From Brachionus plicatilis (Eukaryota; Rotifera; Eurotatoria; Ploima; Brachionidae): a stretch of 64,000 nucleotides of DNA. The notes below the pieces were generated by a model. The model saw nothing but the letters and a program-made list of their open reading frames with translations, did not search any database and was not told the origin of the DNA. The translations under genes were made by a program, and so were the position numbers. Below, piece by piece: positions 10,032 to 19,481 of this stretch. Within the stretch, counting starts at the first letter, position 1. Every line of letters begins with the position of its first letter. The stretch is from the NCBI GenBank assembly GCA_010279815.1, contig QEOQ01000344.1, positions 543,458 to 607,457 on the forward strand, given 5' to 3'.

Positions 10032-13000
10032 GCACTTACCAATTGGTCAACGAGCGAATGAACTCGTTGGAAGCGATCAAATGTTCGCTCAAATTCTGAT
10101 CAATCCACTCAATCAATTGGCCACTGGTCACACCATCAACAGATATCTTGCCAAACATGGTTTCCTCATAGCGAAGCATGGGTCTCAAAAAATCCAGCTC
10201 GCGGTCACTCAGCACTTGTGCCAACCGCGATCTATTCTTGTCCGCATTGTTCGGAAGCATGTCAATCAAGCTCACTTTTTCTCGTTCAACCAGCTCCTTG
10301 AGCCAACACTGACTCTCATCCAGACCCAAACCCGACTCTACCTTAAGCCGAACCAACTGCTGCATCACTATAAAAAACAATGGATAATAGGCCCCATTTT
10401 TCATCAAATCAGCCAAAAAGCGTATCTCAACAAGACGGTCAATGACCGCTCGGCTGATATATAAACCAACATTTGACTTTACACAATGGTGCTCCTGTTC
10501 CAGCTTGCTCAAATTGTCGAGCACCTTTTTCAAGCTTGACTTGAACAGACCACTCATGCCCAACACGCTCTCCATTTCCACAATCATCTGGCTCACTTTG
10601 GACCTCTCTTCATCGCTTCTCTTCGACAAACTCAGTCCAATGACCACTCGGACAAAATCTGTCAATTTCTCATTCGAAAATTTTCTCATGCCCTCCAAAT
10701 CCAGCCGATTGCTATCCAAATATGCGTCCAAACTCAAATCAACTTGTTTGCTGAACACATCAGTCTCGTTCACACTCAAATTGGTCATTAATCTGTTCAG
10801 GTCGGAAAAAGACTTGGTTGTTTGGTTGTCAAAAAATTTTGATTTCTGAATTTCGATGTGAATTGGTGGCGAGACAGATGGTGCCACAGATGAGCTTGAG
10901 GAAAGGGCCGATATGCTTGAGGACGAGTTGGAGCGGGTCTTTTGGGCCTGGACAAGAGAGTGCGAGGGCCTGGAGGCGAATGAGAGCGGCACAAAATTTG
11001 TCTTTGTTTCTTCTTTGCCATTTTTGTTCAGATCGGTCTGGGACGAACAGCTAGACGGGGCGGAGGACAAGTCGTCAGACTCATCCTGGTAGTTGAAAGA
11101 GGAATAGGCCGATTTGATGGTCACGTGATTATTTTTTTTGCCAAATGAGTTGATGGCGTTGAGCAGGGTCATGTTGGGCCGGGAGTTGATGTGTTGGTAC
11201 ATTTTGTTGAGGAAGGGGTTGAGAGTGGGGGGACCGGGTGAGGTGGCGGCCTCGGGGGGCTTGGGACCGGAGCGCAGTTCGGTAACTTTGCGAGGCGCCT
11301 GCTCCAGCTGGATTTTTCTGGGCTCCCAGTTGTTTTTTCTCAGGTCGATACAGTCCTGTATCATGAATTTGATGCGGATGGGCAGAGCGTCCTTGCCCTC
11401 CATTGACTTGAGCTTTTGGAGACGCTCAAAGTACTGGTCCATGAGCTTTTTGGCCTCGTTTTGGTCCAATTTTTGGCCAACGCTGGGCATCATTTTACAG
11501 AAGGATTCCAGGTCGTCGGACATGTCCGCGTAAGTTTGGCTCTTGGGTTTTTGGAGGAGGCTGCGGATGCATTTGTGGAGAATGGCCTCGTTGAGCAGGT
11601 CGAGGCGGCCGAGTTCGCCGATGAATTTGATGGTGCCGAGCATTTTTTTTTTGCCGAGTTGTTTGATGTGGTCGGCACAGGTGTCTTGGTCGGTGGCGGT
11701 GGTGGTGTCTGAGGCCTGGTTGGCGTGAGAGTGATTGGTGCGGTTGTCGAATTCGTGCTGGCATACTGAGAGAAGTAGTCGGCGAAATGTTGATATTTGC
11801 AGACAGTTGGCTGACAATGTGTCAAAATCGGGAACGAATTTTTCCAGGCGTTGACACAGTTGGGCGTACAGGGCACTGTATGATGGTTCATTTTGGGCCT
11901 TTTCGAAAATCTTGGCAAATTAAAATTTTTTATTTTTTTGTTTAAGTTAAAGAATATGTTTTTTTTTAGATTTATTTAATTTTTATTGAATTGTTTTATG
12001 TTAGAATAAAATTTAATATAAAAGAGTCGTAATAAAGTTATATAAAAAAATTTAGAAAATTTTTGGTTTTTGGCTTTAGAAAGGCTTTGTTAATGAAAAT
12101 TAAATTTTTTTCAATTTTTTATTTTTTTTTTCATACGAGAAAAATGACGTAAAATAATGCTATTTTAATTTATTTGAATCATTTTTGACATATTCAGAAA
12201 TTTTATTTATCTAATAAATTATTAATTAATATTTTTTTGTTAAATTAGGAATTTTTTTTTTGGATTAATTTATTATTTACTTTAATAAAATAAAAGAATC
12301 AAAACAAAATTAAATAAAAAAAATATGGTTTTTGAAGGGCTTTGTTAATGAAGATAAATTTTTTTTTTAAAGTTTTATTTTATTTGAATTATTTTGGACC
12401 TATTCAGAATTTTATTTAAAATGATTTATTTTATTTTTACAATAAAAGTTTTGACTTAAAAAGGTGTTTGTTAAATAATTAAAATATTTCAATAAATTTT
12501 TGTTTTTTTAATCATTAAACCATTATTTTTAAATTTTTATTTCTTGAAAAAAAAAAAACTGAATCTCATACTATTAAATCATATATAAATCAATTTAAAA
12601 TGAAATTTCAAATTTTCACCTTAATTCCTTTTTTGTATACTTTTAACAATAGAATATTTATTATTAAATTTTTAACTTCTTTAACAGTCGAAAAATTCCG
12701 AGTTAATAAGAATTCTAAATAAAAAACAATAGCAGTTCTCAAATACTTTTAGATACAATTATTTAAATTTAAATAATGGTCTAAATGGAAAATTTTATAA
12801 TAAAAATAATCATAATTATTTTTGAACAAACGCCTTTTTAACTCTAAACTTTTATTATAAAAAAAATAAATTATTTAAAAAAAAATTTAATAGGTCCAAA
12901 ATACTTCAAAAAAATTAAAACTTTAAAATGAAGTATACAAAAGGAATACAAAAAAAGAATTAAGTAATTTTTTGACAAGAAATAAAATTAATTTCTAAAA

Positions 13001-15364
13001 GTTTTTTGTTTTTTGTAAAAATTTTGAAAAATTTAAAAGTTATAATTTTCTAATAACAAAAATAATTATTTAATATACAAATTTCAATCAAATTAGAATA
13101 TTAATTTGATAGAAATTTAATTTGAATATCTTTTAATTTAAAAATAAAAATATTTCTTAAACTTTTGATCTGTTTATTTTATAAATTAATAAACCAAAAT
13201 TACATTCTAGTCTATTAATACTACTGGTTACTCTTTTTGTCATTGAAATTAATTTTTTAAGGACTTGAGCTTTATTTTACAAATCAAATTTGAGTTATTG
13301 AAATTCAATGTGAAAATTAATGCGAAAATTGTTTGAAAAATTTACATGATTTCTTTTAAAATTCAAAAATTTGAGTTTTCATAAAAATTTATCCGAGTTA
13401 TGCCGAGCTTTTTCCCATTTATTTAAAATTTAAAAAAAAATTTGTTTCATAAAGTCAATGAATTCGTTTAAATATATTAAAATGAGAATTTACAGTTCAT
13501 GAGGTCTTGGATATTTTTAAATTTGAAAAACTTAAAAATAAAGAAATTTTTTTTAACCAAAAATGTTCTAATACATCAATAATTTAAATTCTGGTCTGGA
13601 AATTAAATAATTAGATAGCTGAATTACGAAATGGTGAAAAAAATAGAAAATATCATTCACGACTAAGGCTACATCATAATTAAAAAAAAATCAAACTTTA
13701 ATTTAGTTTTTTTCTTGACTTTTAGCTCAGTATAAAAGAATGTAAAATAACAGATTAAGTGATTGTATTTAGATAACCAAACTATAAAATATAAACTCTT
13801 TAATGTGAAAAAAATCTCTTTCTAATGGTTTTAAATTGAAACTTAAATATTGATTTTGTTGATAATATTTTTTAGATATCAATTTAAGTTAATAAGGTCT
13901 TGAGACTTTAGGTAAATGAAAACTAATTGATTAGAAAAATTTTTCATAATACTTTTCAATAAGCAAAATTTTGAATATTCAAATTTTTTTTAAAGAGATG
14001 TCTAACTTTTTCCACTTAATTGACTAAAAAATAGAAAAATAGATGAACTTCATTATAAATCTCTCTTTGTCAAACAAACTTTATCAATATTAAATCATAA
14101 CTTGTTTCTTTTTTTGTTTTAGATCAACTTTTTTATATATTTTTTTTGATATTTATTGTAATTCTCCTGAAGGATGTTAATTAATCACAAATAAATAAAT
14201 AATATTAAAATTCTCAGCAAAGGAAATAAATATTTGAAAAAACAAATATTCAGATATGTGAACTTCGGGTGAACGTTCAATTCATGGAAATGTGATATTT
14301 TAGCACAAAAATTAACAACGTTAAAATTTTTTTTCTAATTGTGAAAAAAATGCTTCTGCAAAAAGTACAATATTGTAGAAACGAATTATAAGCTCATCAT
14401 TAAAAAACATTTGATTAAAACATAAAATAAATTGCAGAGTTTCGTTTGTACAATATTTTTTAGTACTAAAATTTGACATTGCTAAATTCATAGAATTTTT
14501 TTAAAGGATTAAAGTATAAAAAAATTTTTAAAAATTTATCATTTTCTTTTTCAGAATAAAAATCTCTAGTAACTTTCATGGACAATAATAAAAAAATATT
14601 TAAAATTTTTCTTTAATCTACAAAAATTAAAAAATTGTAAATTGAAAATATGCATTTTAAGAGTAAATACATTTAAAATTTTTTCAAAAAAAAAATTTTA
14701 ATTTAATAAAATTTTTTTCTAAATATTTTCCTATTTAAGTTTGCATAATTTCTTAGAACATAAAAAATTCTATGAGTATATTTCTATTAAATATATTTTT
14801 GCCAAAATTTATTCTATGAATTGACACATCAGCGAACTAAAAAAAGGTGAAGCAAAAAAAATTAAATAAAAAAGGCTTGGCAAAAAAATCTCCAAATTTT
14901 GTCTCTAAAAAAAATGATTTTAATAAAAAAAGATGTCACAAATAAAAATGAGGAAAAATTAATAAACAAAAAAATGAACTCACTAGCACAATAATAGCTT
15001 TGAGTATTTGTGAATTTTTGATGCTAAGTGAAGAGAGTTCGGCAGAGAGCTTGTCAAATTTTTCTGGTGTCAAACGATTAAGGATTCCGCGACATTTTCT
15101 AAATATATCTTCACTATCTTTGCTATGACACTCTTGGTTTTTGGCTCTCACGGCTTTGTATTGGTGCTGACGAATATGTTGACTGCTGTCCGCTCGATTG
15201 TTGTTTCTATTAGCTACATTGTTGGGTGTAAGCAAAGCATCTCGTCGAATTGCACTGGGAGGGATCCAAGCAGAGCTAAATTGGTTGTTTGCAAGAACTA
15301 GGGACTCGTCCCTACCAGATGCATGTCGAGTGCTGCCACTAGGCGATTGTCTTGTATTGTCCAG
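7463..15364 (-). CDS. EIF4G2: eIF4G2 / DAP5 / NAT1 translation factor, apparent CUG start
   Basis: There are three coding exons: 15364-14984, 11910-10040 and 7727-7463. Donors are GTGAGT and GTAAGT, acceptors are TTGCCAAG and TTTTTTAG, the phases match (0 then 2), and the total of 2517 nt gives 838 residues (human is about 907). Exon one has WIPPSAIRRD and IFRKCRGILNRLTPEKFDKL, the start of the MIF4G domain. Exon two continues IFEKAQNEPSYSALYAQLC, TFRRLL and MLGTIKFIGELGRLDLLNEA, then a serine-rich linker, the MA3 domain (roughly residues 515-665) and the start of W2. Exon three continues W2 with SNGFPQYFLKNLFNQFLELN. The family binds eIF4A and eIF3 but not eIF4E, and drives cap-independent or alternative cap-dependent initiation. 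No in-frame ATG precedes the conserved region; CTG at 15364 with A at -3 and G at +4 is the best start. W2 ends early, lacking the last acidic/aromatic helix. Confidence 0.9.
8005..8267. mobile_element. hAT-type MITE copy (AGTC family), full length
   Basis: Starts CAGAGCTGTTTAAAAGTCAC and ends GTGACTTTTAAACAACTCTG, inverted to each other. The flanking octamers tttttaat and ttttgaat match at 7 of 8. At 263 bp this is one of the best-preserved copies. Confidence 0.8.
8285..9000. repeat. Dispersed repeat shared with 16100-16458
   Basis: The 3' part (about 8740-8995) matches 16215-16458 closely, including CAATTATTCCCCCCATTTATC and TAATGTCAATGCTTAAAAA. The 5' part matches in blocks (TTTTTATGACATTTA; TTAGATTCAAAAA). 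The copy here is longer, so the other one has deletions. Each copy is associated with an AGTC-family MITE. No ORF; the element type is unknown. Confidence 0.65.
9230..9929. mobile_element. hAT-type MITE copy in reverse orientation, interrupted by a foldback insertion
   Basis: The tips are CAAAGTTGTTTAAAAGTCAC and ATTTTTAAACAACTCTG. Near 9305-9355 the family interior appears reversed (AAATTTGCTAGATCAGGCTT then TTTATATACCCTTGGG), and it resumes near 9860 (TAGCATAAATTTCTTCTT). The sequence between is inserted. The flanking octamers ataaaaat and ataataat match at 7 of 8. Confidence 0.65.
9357..9606. mobile_element. GC-richer foldback element with 42-bp tandem repeats
   Basis: The inverted tips are CATTCCGAC and GTTGGAATG. 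Next to the left tip is a hairpin: GACGTGTTCGAGTACGTGTA (9376) pairs with sequence near 9410-9439 ending CCTCGAACATGTC. Then a unit of exactly 42 bp, containing TTTGTACACGTACCCGAACT and CGGGTTTTTGGTTTTTTACG, starts near 9449, 9491 and 9533. The unit length is a multiple of three, so long open frames appear in several frames; I take them as artefacts. Target duplication not resolved. Confidence 0.55.
9930..10030. repeat. AAT/TAA microsatellite
   Basis: About 100 bases of (AAT)n with small interruptions lie immediately intronic of the EIF4G2 exon 2 donor. Confidence 0.9.
11911..14983 (-). other. EIF4G2 intron 1, no recognised content
   Basis: The 3.1-kb phase 0 intron runs from donor CTA|GTGAGT at 14984 to acceptor TTTGCCAAG at 11911. 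The exon ends ...KAIIVL and the next begins IFEKAQ, matching the unbroken family sequence. The interior is extremely AT-rich and I recognise no gene or element in it. Confidence 0.85.
15362..15364 (-). promoter_or_regulatory. EIF4G2: Candidate non-AUG (CUG) start codon of EIF4G2
   Basis: Minus-strand context is ATCAATCTGGAC: A at -3 and G at +4 around CTG, seven bases after an in-frame TGA (15373-15371). No ATG occurs in this frame before the conserved MIF4G start. I find no ATG at all in roughly the 280 bases upstream of the CTG. Non-AUG initiation is a known conserved property of this gene in animals (GUG in human). A spliced-in AUG from an upstream exon, for example through an acceptor at ACAAG near 15350, cannot be excluded. 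Confidence 0.6.
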
Positions 15365-15370
15365 ATTGAT

Positions 15371-15830
15371 TCAAAAAACAATAGAGTTGAGTGAATGGTG
15401 TGTTTGTAAGACAAGTGTTTGTTGATTGCTCTTCTAAATGAATCGCTATTGTCACCAAATGACTCGAAGATATTTGAATAATCAGTTGAATTATTCGACT
15501 AATCTATGCAGTTAGGAAACAAGAAGTTGAAACTTTTTTGCTTTGTTCGCTGAGTGAAATTTCTAGTCGATTTTTGCTAATATATGAATTTTTATCTACG
15601 TAATTGATCGCGTGACTACTCTTTGTCGAAATTTATGATGGAGCAGTGTGCGATTAATTCCTAATTATTAAAATAAGCTCACGATTATTCTGGATAAATG
15701 CAGCAGCTAATGTTCTAAACAATTGAGTCTTTTTGAAAGCATGTGCAAAATAAAATTAACATTTGTTCACTTTTTTTCACGGGAACATGCTGGACATATC
15801 CATTTATTTAAAATAAAAATGCTTTGATCT
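15371..15830 (-). promoter_or_regulatory. EIF4G2 5' leader and promoter region
   Basis: This interval lies upstream of the EIF4G2 coding start and is less AT-rich than the flanking intergenic DNA. I see no clear TATA box or other element that can be assigned. The gap-containing MITE begins at its upstream edge. Confidence 0.4.
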
Positions 15831-15890
15831 CAGAGTTGTTTAAAAATCACAAGTCTCAAGTCAAGTCCAAATCCGGACTTTTTTTTTTTT

Positions 15891-16099
15891 NNNNNNNNNN
15901 NNNNNNNNNNNNNNNNNNNNNNNNNNNNNNNNNNNNNNNNNNNNNNNNNNNNNNNNNNNNNNNNNNNNNNNNNNNNNNNNNNNNNNNNNNNNNNNNNNNN
16001 NNNNNNNNNNNNNNNNNNNNNNNNNNNNNNNNNNNNNNNNNNNNNNNNNNNNNNNNNNNNNNNNNNNNNNNNNNNNNNNNNNNNNNNNNNNNNNNNNNN
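15891..16099. other. Assembly gap (run of N)
   Basis: 209 undetermined bases start within a poly-T tract of a repeated element, so the gap is probably repeat-induced. Confidence 1.
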
Positions 16100-16458
16100 T
16101 CGATAGAAATCTTTTAACTATGCGGTTTTTTTTTTAATTTTTTATGACATTTAACAAATAATTTTGGTTAGATTCAAAAAAGACTAAAAAATGAATTATT
16201 GAAATAAAATTTGATTTGCAATTAAAATTTTTTTGATTTTGAATTTGATGTAATAACAAAATTTTCAAAAAAACTTGACTTATTGAGAAAAATTTAAAGG
16301 GGGTGCAAAAAGCCTTTACGGTCTTTGGGTGATTAGAAATTATTTTCTTGGTAATGATGTCAATGCTTAAAAATTCAATTATTCCCCCCATTTATCTAAA
16401 AATTTTATTCAATTAAATATTTCTCTAAAAATTTTACTAAAAATTCTATTTTATTAAA
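16100..16458. repeat. Second copy of the dispersed repeat of 8285-9000
   Basis: It shares long blocks with 8305-8995, including the C6 run in CAATTATTCCCCCCATTTATC. It is shorter, through internal deletions. Its left edge is lost in the gap. Confidence 0.65.
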
Positions 16459-16778
16459 GGCACCTTGAAGTTCATGATCATGATCAAATGATCAAAACGT
16501 AATTCATTAAAGTATTAATAAAAATGATGAAATTACCTTTTTTAATTTTTTTTTAAATTAAACATAAGATGTTTAATATTTTAATCAAAGAAAAAAAACT
16601 TCTATTTTTCTAATTGATCTTTTATTGATTCTCCTAAAACTTTTTATTGCAAAAAAATTCTGTTATATCGCATTAGACAACCCAAGAGTATATAAAATTT
16701 TTGATATAAAGTCTGATCTTAAAAAGCAAATTTAAAAAAAAAAATCTGACTTTTTTTTGGGACTTTTAAACAACTTTG

Positions 16779-17499
16779 TTTAATCTGTTTAATAATTTTA
16801 GGTTAAGGAAGAAAAAAGGCTATAAGATTTTAATTTAAATTTGGTTATTTTTAATTTGTATTTTACAAAGTTAAGAAAATGTACGATACAGTTTATGTCA
16901 TATTTTCGAAAAATTTTGACAAACTCAATAAAATATAAAAATTAAATTTATTTATTTTACTCTATTTGAATACTTAAATCAAATGCATATAATTATAACC
17001 TGTGCTTATATTTTGCACTAAAAAAACTAAAATACTGAATTTAGAACAAAATTTTTTTATTCCTTTCTTTTACAAGAATATACCACTAATTATCTTAGTA
17101 GAACATAAAATTAAAAATAAAAACAAAATACATTTTTTAAGGACAAAAAAATTCTTAATTAATTTTTTTAATTTTTTTACACTTCTCAACTTACTTATAA
17201 AGGCATTTTAAAAATCGTAGGAAAAACAATTACAAATTTATTTGTAAGATTAAAAGAATAATCAATTAAAAGATTTAAATATTTTATAAATTTGTTTTTT
17301 ATTATGCAAAAATTAAAACTTTTGTATGGAAAAATTATAAATTATTCTTTTAATTGAAACTAAATTAATAGAATAATCTATATTTCATTTTTGTTTACTA
17401 ATTTGTTACATTTTTTTTTTGTCTTACATTTTACTTTTTACATTTTTAATTTTAATACATCGTCAAAATTGGCGCTAAATGAAATAAATAAATAAATAA
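16779..17499. other. Intergenic AT-rich stretch
   Basis: Nothing supportable was seen. A short inverted repeat around 17240-17350 (AAAGAATAATCAATTAAAAG and ATTATTCTTTTAATTGAAAC) may be another small foldback element. Confidence 0.4.
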
Positions 17500-18082
17500 T
17501 TATTTTGTGTTTTTCGACCGGACTGGTCTTCCGCGTTTATTCTTTAAGAAGCTATTGAGTTGGCTAATGCTCGAACACTCGGTTCTTCGATTATTTAACA
17601 AATCGATGATTGTAGCTGGCCTAATATCTTAAAAGTAATTATTAAAAAAAAATAAACAAATACAGCTTTTTTGAAAATAAATGCTTACTCGTTTTTTCGA
17701 ATTCTTTAATCTTGCTTCTTGCTGGTTCTCTAATTACCGAGTATGTTTTACATGACTCCCAATCAACGTGCCCATGAGCCTCTTTTGTCATTTCTATCAT
17801 TACTGCTTCATTAGTTTCCAAATAGGGTACAATTCTAATTCGAAAAGCACATTTTGTACATTAATACCATATTATATCAGCTTGCAATGTTTCTATCGCT
17901 TTTTTTTAAAATACAGTTATTTCTGTAAAATTTTCGATCAAGGAATCTTTTAACATCCTCCAAAGAGCGAAAACTAAAAAAAAAAAAATAAGTTTTAACT
18001 CTTCCTCTAGTTTTCCCTTAGAATTAGGTTCAAAAGCCTGATCTTGAGTAAATTTATTAGGGATTTCTTCAATTACAGACAT
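17500..18082 (-). pseudogene. MULE-type transposase N-terminal zinc-finger gene, broken and without DDE core
   Basis: The minus strand starts with ATG at 18082 (MSVIEEIPNKFTQDQAFEPN) and reaches a poly-T tract. It resumes in another frame with FRSLEDVKRFLDRKFYRNNC. A further frame change follows, then CTKCAFRIRIVPYLETNEAV, MIEMTKEAHGHVDWESCKTY and PARSKIKEFEKT. C-x2-C followed by H-x-H is the C2H2 (WRKY/GCM-like) finger seen before the catalytic domain in Mutator-like and FAR1-type proteins. A donor GTAAGC near 17695 and acceptor TTTTAAG near 17630 could join an exon reading DIRPATIIDLLNNRRTECSS and KNKRGRPVRSKNTK before a stop at 17502-17500. One in-frame TAA precedes the CTKC motif. No catalytic domain follows. 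A domesticated gene is possible but the stop and frame changes argue for decay. Confidence 0.6.
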
Positions 18083-18107
18083 AACAGAGTGAGTTTAGAG
18101 ATATTAT

Positions 18108-18160
18108 TATTTATTTGTTTATCCGTATCGAGCTATTGCTCCTTCAGAATAAAAATATTT
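18108..18160. repeat. Retroelement-tail-like motif
   Basis: TTTATTTGTTTATCCGTATC, then GAGCTATTGCTCCTTCAGAA and TAAAAAT. Very similar words occur at 49822-49872 and, reversed, at 30149-30200. This looks like the common 3' end of a LINE or SINE family ending in short A/T repeats, but no body is recognisable. Confidence 0.45.
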
Positions 18161-18647
18161 GAAAAAAAAACAAAATGAAAAAAAAAAAAAAAATGTTTAT
18201 AAGTTAAAAACGTTATGTTGAAATATAGAGACAAAAAAAGTAACTATAAAAATATAACTACATAAAAATGTTTAATTTAGCTACCATAGCGAAACTACAT
18301 CTAGTCTCGCTCCACAGGTCTCCTGCTGCAGCTTATTATTATTATTATTATTGTTAAATTAAAATGCTTGATTTTTTAATTTCAAAAATTATTATTCATT
18401 ATTTCCTATTATGTGAAAATTTTTTTTTCCTTCTAGAGAAAAGGTAACATTGGTTTATATAAATGTAAAATCAAAATTGTTAATTTAATAAACAAACTTA
18501 TCCTTGGAATGTTTGTTCAGGACCTTGGAATAAATTCTACAACATTGGTTTAATGTAATTTTAAATCAATTATTTTAACCAAAGTTTAATTTGTAAAAAA
18601 ATTTATTAGAATAAACGAACTATTTCCAGTCAAATAAGTTGAAATTT

Positions 18648-18986
18648 TTAAAGAATGTTACACACACCGATTTTAATACAATTCTCTCCAGTTTCAATTA
18701 AAGTAAGATCTAAATTAATTTAATTCTTTATTTTTGACTGTAAATTATTATTTAAATAGAAGAATACCAGTAATTTTTCTGGCCCAAATCGTAGATAAAT
18801 GACATAAATGACAGCAATCTAAAAAAAACAAAACTAGTTATTTGTCTAAAATAAAGAAAATGAAACCTTGGATGAAATCATCAATTTCTTTGGCAATCTC
18901 ATCACAAAAACGGTCTTTTTCTGATTCGTATTTTTCCTTAAGAAAATTATTCAAAATTCCATAATTTTAACTGAAAAATTTACCAT
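18648..18986 (-). CDS. Candidate 61-residue micro-exon gene, minus strand, copy 1
   Basis: Four exons: 18986-18984 (ATG only), 18936-18867, 18818-18768 and 18709-18648. Donors are ATG|GTAAAT, CAAG|GTTTCA and CTG|GTATTC. Acceptors are TTCTTAAG, TTTTTTTTAG and AATTTAG. After the first, each junction is phase 1 and rebuilds GAT (Asp). The protein starts MEKYESEKDRFCDEIAKEID, continues DFIQDCCHLCHLSTIWARKI and ends TDLTLIETGENCIKIGVCNI plus L and a TAA. Cysteines cluster as CC-x2-C. There is no signal peptide, no membrane segment and no family I recognise. It lies head to head with the plus-strand candidate starting at 19482 (495 bases between start codons). Caution: splice words are frequent by chance in such AT-rich DNA, although four exons remaining in frame with protein-like codons is encouraging. 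Expression data would decide. Confidence 0.45.
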
Positions 18987-19481
18987 TTTAAAATTTTACT
19001 TTATTTTTAAATACTCTTTTTCTTATATAATTTAAAAATAAAAAAATTAGTAATTATTTGGAAATTTTTTTTTCGTCTCCAATTAAATTTTAAAGTTAAA
19101 CTACTTTATTTAAAATATATTTATAAAAAGAAAGTATGAATGTTTTCTCACAGGACTAATGAATAACTTTGCGATCAACAGATCAATGCTGAAGATTGCA
19201 ACATTCAAAAATTCTTTATATTCAATAATATCAACTTAATTTTTTCAGATTTGGAAAAAAAATCAAAAATTAAATTTAAAAATTTTCTTTTTATAAACAT
19301 ATTCGAAAAGGATTAGTTTAACTTAAAATTTATTTTGACATTAAAAAATGAATTTTTACAAATAATTCCTGACTTTTTAATTTGAATTTAAAAATACGAT
19401 TCGACTTTATTATTTAGATAATTCTATTATAAGAAGCGATTAAATCTAGTCATATTCTTACTAAAATTGTTGAAGATTAAA

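Larger units (their letters stand above)
7728..10039 (-). other. EIF4G2 intron 2
   Basis: This 2.3-kb phase 2 intron has donor GTAAGT at 10039-10034 and acceptor TTTTTTAG at 7735-7728. It is filled with mobile DNA: a complete AGTC-family MITE (8005-8267), a repeat shared with 16100-16458, a second interrupted MITE with a foldback insertion (9230-9929) and an AAT microsatellite beside the donor. Confidence 0.85.
15831..16778. mobile_element. AGTC-family hAT MITE with assembly gap and inserted repeat
   Basis: Starts CAGAGTTGTTTAAAAATCAC and ends GGGACTTTTAAACAACTTTG. The flanks tttgatct and tttaatct match at 7 of 8. The left part runs into a poly-T and then the gap. After the gap, 16100-16458 is the dispersed repeat also found at 8285-9000. 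The MITE interior resumes near 16675 with CATTAGACAACCCAAGAGTA. Confidence 0.65.

Noticed and set aside
9908..10099. Asparagine-rich ORF
   Set aside because: It is the AAT microsatellite read in one frame, crossing the EIF4G2 splice donor.
10081..11712. Several plus-strand ORFs of 60-135 codons opposite EIF4G2 exon 2
   Set aside because: They are antisense shadows of a well-supported coding exon and resemble nothing.
15824..16117. ORF spanning the N run
   Set aside because: Most of its codons are undetermined bases, and the readable part is a MITE end.
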